This document shows positions 59,501-64,000 of a stretch of DNA of 64,000 nucleotides, one piece after another. This stretch comes from Hirsutella rhossiliensis (Eukaryota; Ascomycota; Sordariomycetes; Hypocreales; Ophiocordycipitaceae): NCBI RefSeq assembly GCF_020360975.1, contig NW_025408667.1, positions 992,001-1,056,000 on the forward strand, written 5' to 3'. Position numbers and translations under genes: made by a program. How positions within the stretch are numbered: position 1 is the first letter of the stretch; the number at the start of each line of letters is the position of its first letter. The notes under the pieces are model-generated. The model did not search any database. It was given only the letters and a program-made list of their open reading frames with translations, and had not been told where the DNA came from.

Positions 59501-62500
59501 TACTACTATGCCCTATCTACCTAGGTAACCTACGATGCTAGAGTTATAGATAAGTTAGACTAGCCTCCCTTAGAGCTCGTTCTATTTATTTAGCTCCGGC
59601 GGTCCCTCCTTCTCCTTAGCTTCTATAGTATACTGTACGCCCGGTACCTATAGTCTCCCCCGCTAGCGTAGATACCCCTATAGGTTAATATAGTAATCGG
59701 CTACCTATACCTTTAGCTTTAGCTTTAGATCTAGGCGTCGAGCGCCGGACTTAATAGCGCGGCGTACGCCCTCATAGGTACGGTCTAGAGCCGCCATCCT
59801 ATCCTATAAGCGTTAAAGGGCCTTATCTTAGAATACTCTCGCCGCGCGCGCCCCTAGGCCGGTCTATCCCTCCTCGCCGGACTAAGGTAAGGGCGCGGGG
59901 GGAAGCTTATTCGCTAGCACCGCGTCTTCCTCTACTAAGGAAGCTCCTATATAAGTCCGTAGTGCTTCCTATAGGATAAGCTATAGATCCTAGGCCTCGA
60001 TATCCGCTCTCGTCGGCCGGTCTTAATCCCTCCGGGAAAGCGCGTCTAGGACCGCGGAGTCCCGCCTAGGGCGGTACTTAATCGAGAAGTTAAAGTATAA
60101 GAGATACTCGCTTGGCTTACGCTCCGAGAGGTACTAGTAAGTTATAAAGTACTTAAGGTTCCTATAGTCTATAAGAACCTTAAAGCTCTTATAGCTTTAG
60201 AGCTCCGCTTACTATTACTTAAGGTAGCTAATAATCGCTAGTATCTCCTTATCGTAAATAGCGTAATTCCGCTCCGCTAGGGTTAGCTTATAGGAGTAGA
60301 ACGCTATTAGTTACTTCCGCCCGTTTACCTTTTAGGAGAGCGTTCCTTTAAGTGCCTAGCCGCTATAGTCTACTTTAACTAACGTAGACCGGTCGAAGTC
60401 CTACTAAAGTAGTACTAGGGCTTAAGAGAATAGGTCCTTAAGCGTATAGAACGCTCTTTCCTATATAGGCCCCTAGCGAAAGGCGGTCCGCTTCCTAGTA
60501 ATCTTATTTAAGGGCATTATAATATAGGAGAAGCCCTTAATAAATATCCTATAATAGTTCGCGAACCTAAGGAAGCTCTATACGCCTATCTATATAGTTA
60601 GGGCAGCTTAGTCTTAAATCGCCTAGATCTTTACGGGGTCCGCTTATATACCTACGCTTATATAGATAATAAAGCCTAGGTACTTAACCCTCTTAACCCT
60701 AAATTTATACTTATCTAGGTCGAGGTAAAGCCTATAAAGTTAAAGGCGCTCTAGGACCCTCCGTACTTTCTATATATAGTCCTCGTAGGAGCCGCTTATA
60801 TAAATAAGGATATTATTTATATATATAGAGGCGAACTTATCGAGGAAGTCCTAAAGCACGTTATTAATATAACGCTAGAAGGTAGCGGGCGCTCTTAAGA
60901 GGCCGAAGGGCGTTATAAGCTACTTAAATAAGCTATAGTATATATAGAACGCTGTCTTTTACTTATTACCCTTTAAGATCCGTACCTTATAGAACGCCTA
61001 TTTTATATCTAGCTTCGTAAACTACTTTGCCTTTAAAAGGTTACGGAGCGTATCTAAGATTAAGGGTAAGGGGTAGCGGTCCGGCCTTATAATTACGTTT
61101 AGGGCCCTATAGTCGTAATAGAACTATATCCCGCCCTTTAGTTTACGTATAAATAGGACCGGCGCTCTTACTTTAGAGCTGCTTACTTAAATAAAACCCT
61201 TATCTAAGAGGTCCTTTAGCGTCTTTTTTAGTACTAGTAGCTCTGCGTATAATATACTATATAGCGGTCCGAATAGTACGGGTAGTTCCTACCCCTTCTT
61301 ATTAGTATAGAGTACGATCCTATAGTCTACCCCTAGCTTATATAGGTTAAGCTTATCCGCTTCCTAGGACTTAAATAGTAGTAGGAGGTCGTAAAAGCGC
61401 TCCGGTATTTATTACCGTAGCTTAGAGGGCGACTTCGGCTTCTTTATTTAGAGGGCCTTATCGATATCCGCTAGGCTAACTACGTAGACCGCTACGTTAG
61501 CCGCTGCCCGGCCTTGCCCCCGCTCTACCTATCGCACGGTTCCTATAAAGATAGAGGCAAGGACTTTTTATACCGAGCATAAAGCTTATACGCTTAGTCC
61601 TACGCCTACGGAACTATTATTATAGCGGACCTACCGTTATATAAGCTTAAACTATAGCTTCCTTTAGTATAGAACCGAGTATAACTTTATATATAATAAC
61701 TAGGGTTTCCTAAGGATTAGGGGAAACTCTAGTTAAGGGATTATATAGGCTACGATAAGCTTATAGTAACTATCGACCTTTATAGCTAGCTATATAATGC
61801 CCCTAATTACCGTACCCTCTATCGCGCTTAAGGCGCCCTTTACTCGCCTTAGGGCGATCTTTTCTACCGGCACTTATATCTCTCGCGTAAGCGCCTTATT
61901 AACTACGGCGTAGCACTAGTAGCCCTCGTCTATAAGGGCGGTAATAGGCAAAGAGTTATTAATTATAACCTATATTAAAGTAGGCTCCTTTTCTATATAA
62001 GCGGATAATTCTTCCTTCTCTTTTACTAGTGCTAGTAATTAAGGCTCTAGAGCCCGTCTTTACTCTAGAGCTACTCTTTTTCCTCTAGGCCTAAGGGGGC
62101 GGAGTCCTCCTTATTATCTAAGGCGAGGAGCGGTTCTATCTTCGCTACTTAAACCGCTATAGGCCGCTTAGCTAAAAGGAAAGGGCATTTTAATATAAAG
62201 TGCATAGATACTCCGTAACGTAGGCAGCGGCCGTTAGCCTTCCTTTTCCCGATTTCCTCGCTCGTTACCTACTTCGCCCGCTACTTAGAGTACGGGGCGG
62301 TATAGGGGGTAGTCGACGGCGTCTTCTTACTATATCTAGCCCGGTCTATGCGGGTAGCCGATATTAAGGTATCCCCGTTTATATCGATAGCCGGTTATTT
62401 ATCTTATAGAGGGGCGGTAATCCCGTCGCCGCTATACGGCGTGCGCTTATAGAGCTTCTAGAAACATAGCGTTTACTTATAGCCTTAAGCTACCTTTATT

Positions 62501-63422
62501 AACCGGCTTACGTACTCGCTATAGTTAGTAGGTATAATTACGGGGATAAGTAGCTCCCGTAAGGCCGGCGTAATCGAATTCCGTAGCTATATAAGCTTTA
62601 CGCTATCTTCCTATACCGTAGTCCCCGCTACTAGTAAGAGCGTCTCTTCGAAATCAGGAAGGAATTCGCTAAAGGTTTATCCGTCTCTCTACTTAAGGGT
62701 CCGTAGCCTATCTTACGCCTTCTCCCGCTCCTATACGTTGCCGAACGTATATATAAGGTATTAGAAGAAGTCTTATAGGTCGCGTCTACCCCTAGGGCCG
62801 CCCTTATCTTAGAATCCGGAGATCCGCTATATCTAGGGCTCCGGTAGCGTATAGAGGAGCGAATACTACGCTATATCGCGATAGCTATTTAGGCCCTATT
62901 TCTCATCGGTTATAAACTTCGTCTATAGCCGGCTAAGGAAGAAGTAAAAGGACTCCGGCTTACTATCCTAAGTCGGCTAAGGGAGCGGCTTCCTTATTAG
63001 TAGTATCGCCGCCGTAACCGGCGTTGCGGAGGCCGTAGGGGTTAAAGCCGGTCTCGTAGACGGCTCCCTTAGTATAGCGAGAACCTCGTCCTTCTTACTA
63101 GCCGTCGCGCTTCTAATCGCTTTTAGGATAGCTACGATACTTCCTATCCGTCTAAGGAGGGGCAAAGTGCTTCCTTAAGGGGGAGGCGCCCTCTCTAGAG
63201 AGATATCTATTAAATCTATTAATTAATAGCTTATACTATTACGAAGTAGGCAGAGGCGTACGCGTAGGTGCTGTCCGTAGGATAATATTAATAAGCTATA
63301 TAAAGCTCTCCTATACGCGGCTAGCCTATATATATATATATAGGATCTAGCCCTCTATACGTAACTATATAGCTTAGGCTATAGCCTAAGCCTATAACCT
63401 ATAATAGTTAAAGACTCTTATA
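56539..63422 (-). mobile_element. Complete minus-strand Gypsy element G with an extra antisense region
   Basis: LTRs of 186 bp lie at 56,539-56,724 and 63,237-63,422, starting TATTACG and ending CTCTTATA. Flanking ATAGA and ATAAA differ by one RIP-type change and probably are the target duplication. Read right to left: gag (63,200-62,250, including 62 unbroken codons at 62,977-63,165); a zinc knuckle near 62,180-62,235 (CLRYGVSMHFILKC); protease ALIDEG (about 61,925-61,950); reverse transcriptase FASIYINNILIY (about 60,795-60,845), with Asp changed to Asn; RNase H and integrase to about 58,400. Downstream of integrase comes a 1.3-kb GC-rich region with a plus-strand frame, then the 3' LTR. 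The element is 6.9 kb and lies in the gag of element Y. Confidence 0.92.
57028..58120 (+). pseudogene. GC-rich antisense gene-like region inside element G
   Basis: A TATATAAGGCGGC box at 57,028-57,040 is followed by a CT-rich leader, then an ATG at 57,266 opening 113 codons of Ala/Pro/Ser-rich protein (to 57,607). Several GTAAGT sites (57,111, 57,227, 57,557, 57,827) look like intron donors, so the gene may be spliced. Further on, the same strand encodes Ala/Pro-rich sequence, a LEGRLSALE heptad-like segment (about 58,010-58,045) and an Asp/Lys-rich tail (58,060-58,110). GC content is far above the rest of the block, and TG and CA survive here. It has no recognised domain. It is antisense to pol and lies between integrase and the 3' LTR. 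It may be a captured gene or a feature of the family. Confidence 0.45.
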
Positions 63423-63759
63423 ATAAAGTACCTTTTCGACTAGGTCTAAGAGTTTAGTAGGGTAAAACTAGTAGTAGGCCTTAAGTTAAGTAAGAAAGTC
63501 TTAAAGTATATTATAAGTACCGTCGAATAGTCCTAGCTATTTTAGTTTAACTACTTCTCTAAGGTCCTTAACTTATTTATTACCTCCTCCGTTCTTAAGT
63601 AACTATACCTTATATTAAAGGGTAATAATCTCGCGTATTATATCCTAAGGCGATATAGTAGCTCTAAAGTTAGTTAATCTAGCTTACTATATAAGTATAT
63701 TAATAGTTACGATATTACTTAGAGTAATATAGTATTATACTAAATAAGAGCTTTTAATA

Positions 63760-63998
63760 TATAACGACTAGTATTATTCCTAAGGGATAAACCTATCGAG
63801 GGGTTTATATTAGTAGATATAATAGGGCGTGGTCTAAGTAATAATAAGTATATTATATTAGTAATAAGTTAGAGGTCGTAGACTATAGACTATAACTAAG
63901 TAATTAAAATTAAAGATAAATCGTAATAAAGATCTATATTAAAAGCTAGAGAGCTATCTATTTAAAGAAGTAAAAGTAGGTAGCTATATATACCTATA
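63760..63998 (-). repeat. Right (5') LTR of element Y
   Basis: 239 bp, starting TATAACGAC and ending CCTATA, nearly identical to 49,472-49,710 and similar to 11,051-11,313. Only two bases follow before the window ends, so its outer target duplication cannot be tested. Confidence 0.88.
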
Positions 63999-64000
63999 AA

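Larger units (their letters stand above)
49472..63998 (-). mobile_element. Gypsy chromovirus Y, split by element G
   Basis: LTRs of 239 bp lie at 49,472-49,710 and 63,760-63,998. Read right to left: gag start (63,700-63,423), interrupted by G, then gag continues from 56,538; the protein reads on across the gap (LFDGTYNIL and LVEKVL on the right side, YIGNYLFRIVLT on the left). A zinc knuckle lies near 55,920-55,975 (GKYFNYRKLRYYFKEY, Cys/His to Tyr). Reverse transcriptase has IVVYLDNILI (52,961-52,992). The integrase C-terminus (about 50,980-51,200) has SNKLDFKKLRPFK, and a chromodomain-like segment lies at about 50,715-50,830. Between that and the left LTR is a further 1 kb with a plus-strand gene-like frame. 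Without G the element is about 7.6 kb. All frames are broken by RIP. Confidence 0.9.
46890..64000. repeat. RIP-saturated transposon block 2
   Basis: About 17 kb with the same near-absence of TG and CA as block 1. It consists mainly of three nested LTR elements listed separately. A GC-rich patch at 57,290-58,060 inside element G is the main exception. The block runs off the end of the window. Confidence 0.95.

Overview
This window looks like chromosomal DNA of a filamentous ascomycete, probably a Sordariomycete and possibly Hypocreales; the class is an inference from gene style and from the type of repeat damage. Two kinds of DNA alternate: ordinary gene-dense sequence (about 1-9,300 and 42,950-46,890) and two large AT-rich blocks (about 9,300-42,945 and 46,890-64,000) made of dead transposons. 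In the AT-rich blocks the dinucleotides CA and TG are almost absent while CG, CT and CC remain. That is the expected product of saturated repeat-induced point mutation (RIP) acting on CpA. Because every common start codon contains TG, these blocks have almost no possible start codons.

The left gene cluster holds four conserved or partly conserved genes: the 3' end of a hydrophilic repeat-rich protein (2-829, +); a RING-finger protein of the RNF10/Mag2 family (1798-3744, +); the SSU-processome protein Mpp10 (4356-6566, +); and, convergent to Mpp10, a four-exon histone chaperone of the NASP/Sim3/Hif1 family (8874-7183, -). RIP-mutated DNA begins about 400-450 bp upstream of the NASP start codon.

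Block 1 (9.3-42.9 kb) contains, from left to right: Copia-type LTR copies; a fragment of the 3' end of a Ty3/Gypsy element; a plus-strand Copia element (12.7-18.3 kb) carrying a nested 1.85-kb non-autonomous LTR element with a perfect 5-bp target-site duplication; a complete minus-strand Copia element with 687-bp LTRs (18,318-24,625); two minus-strand Gypsy elements (24.6-28.1 and 33.2-40.3 kb); two copies of a ~386-bp inverted-terminal-repeat element; and a barely mutated solo LTR (40.3-40.8 kb). Some stretches (28.5-32.7 and 41.4-42.9 kb) are RIP-mutated but unidentified.

A 3.9-kb island of normal sequence (43.0-46.9 kb) sits between the two blocks. It holds one convincing gene, a secreted CAP/PR-1-like protein (44,730-45,635, +) with a propeptide built of two exact-period 29-residue tryptophan repeats bounded by Kex2-type Lys-Arg sites. 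A small secreted protein between RIP blocks is a typical setting for fungal effectors.

Block 2 (46.9-64 kb) is a set of nested insertions. A minus-strand Gypsy element with a chromodomain (Y; LTRs at 49,472-49,710 and 63,760-63,998) is split in its gag gene by a second complete minus-strand Gypsy element (G; 56,539-63,422). Y itself abuts the cut end of an older plus-strand copy of the G family (47,728-49,471). Both families, and the small non-autonomous element of block 1, carry an extra gene-like region in antisense between the integrase end and the 3' LTR. That shared layout is the most interesting candidate for something undescribed here.
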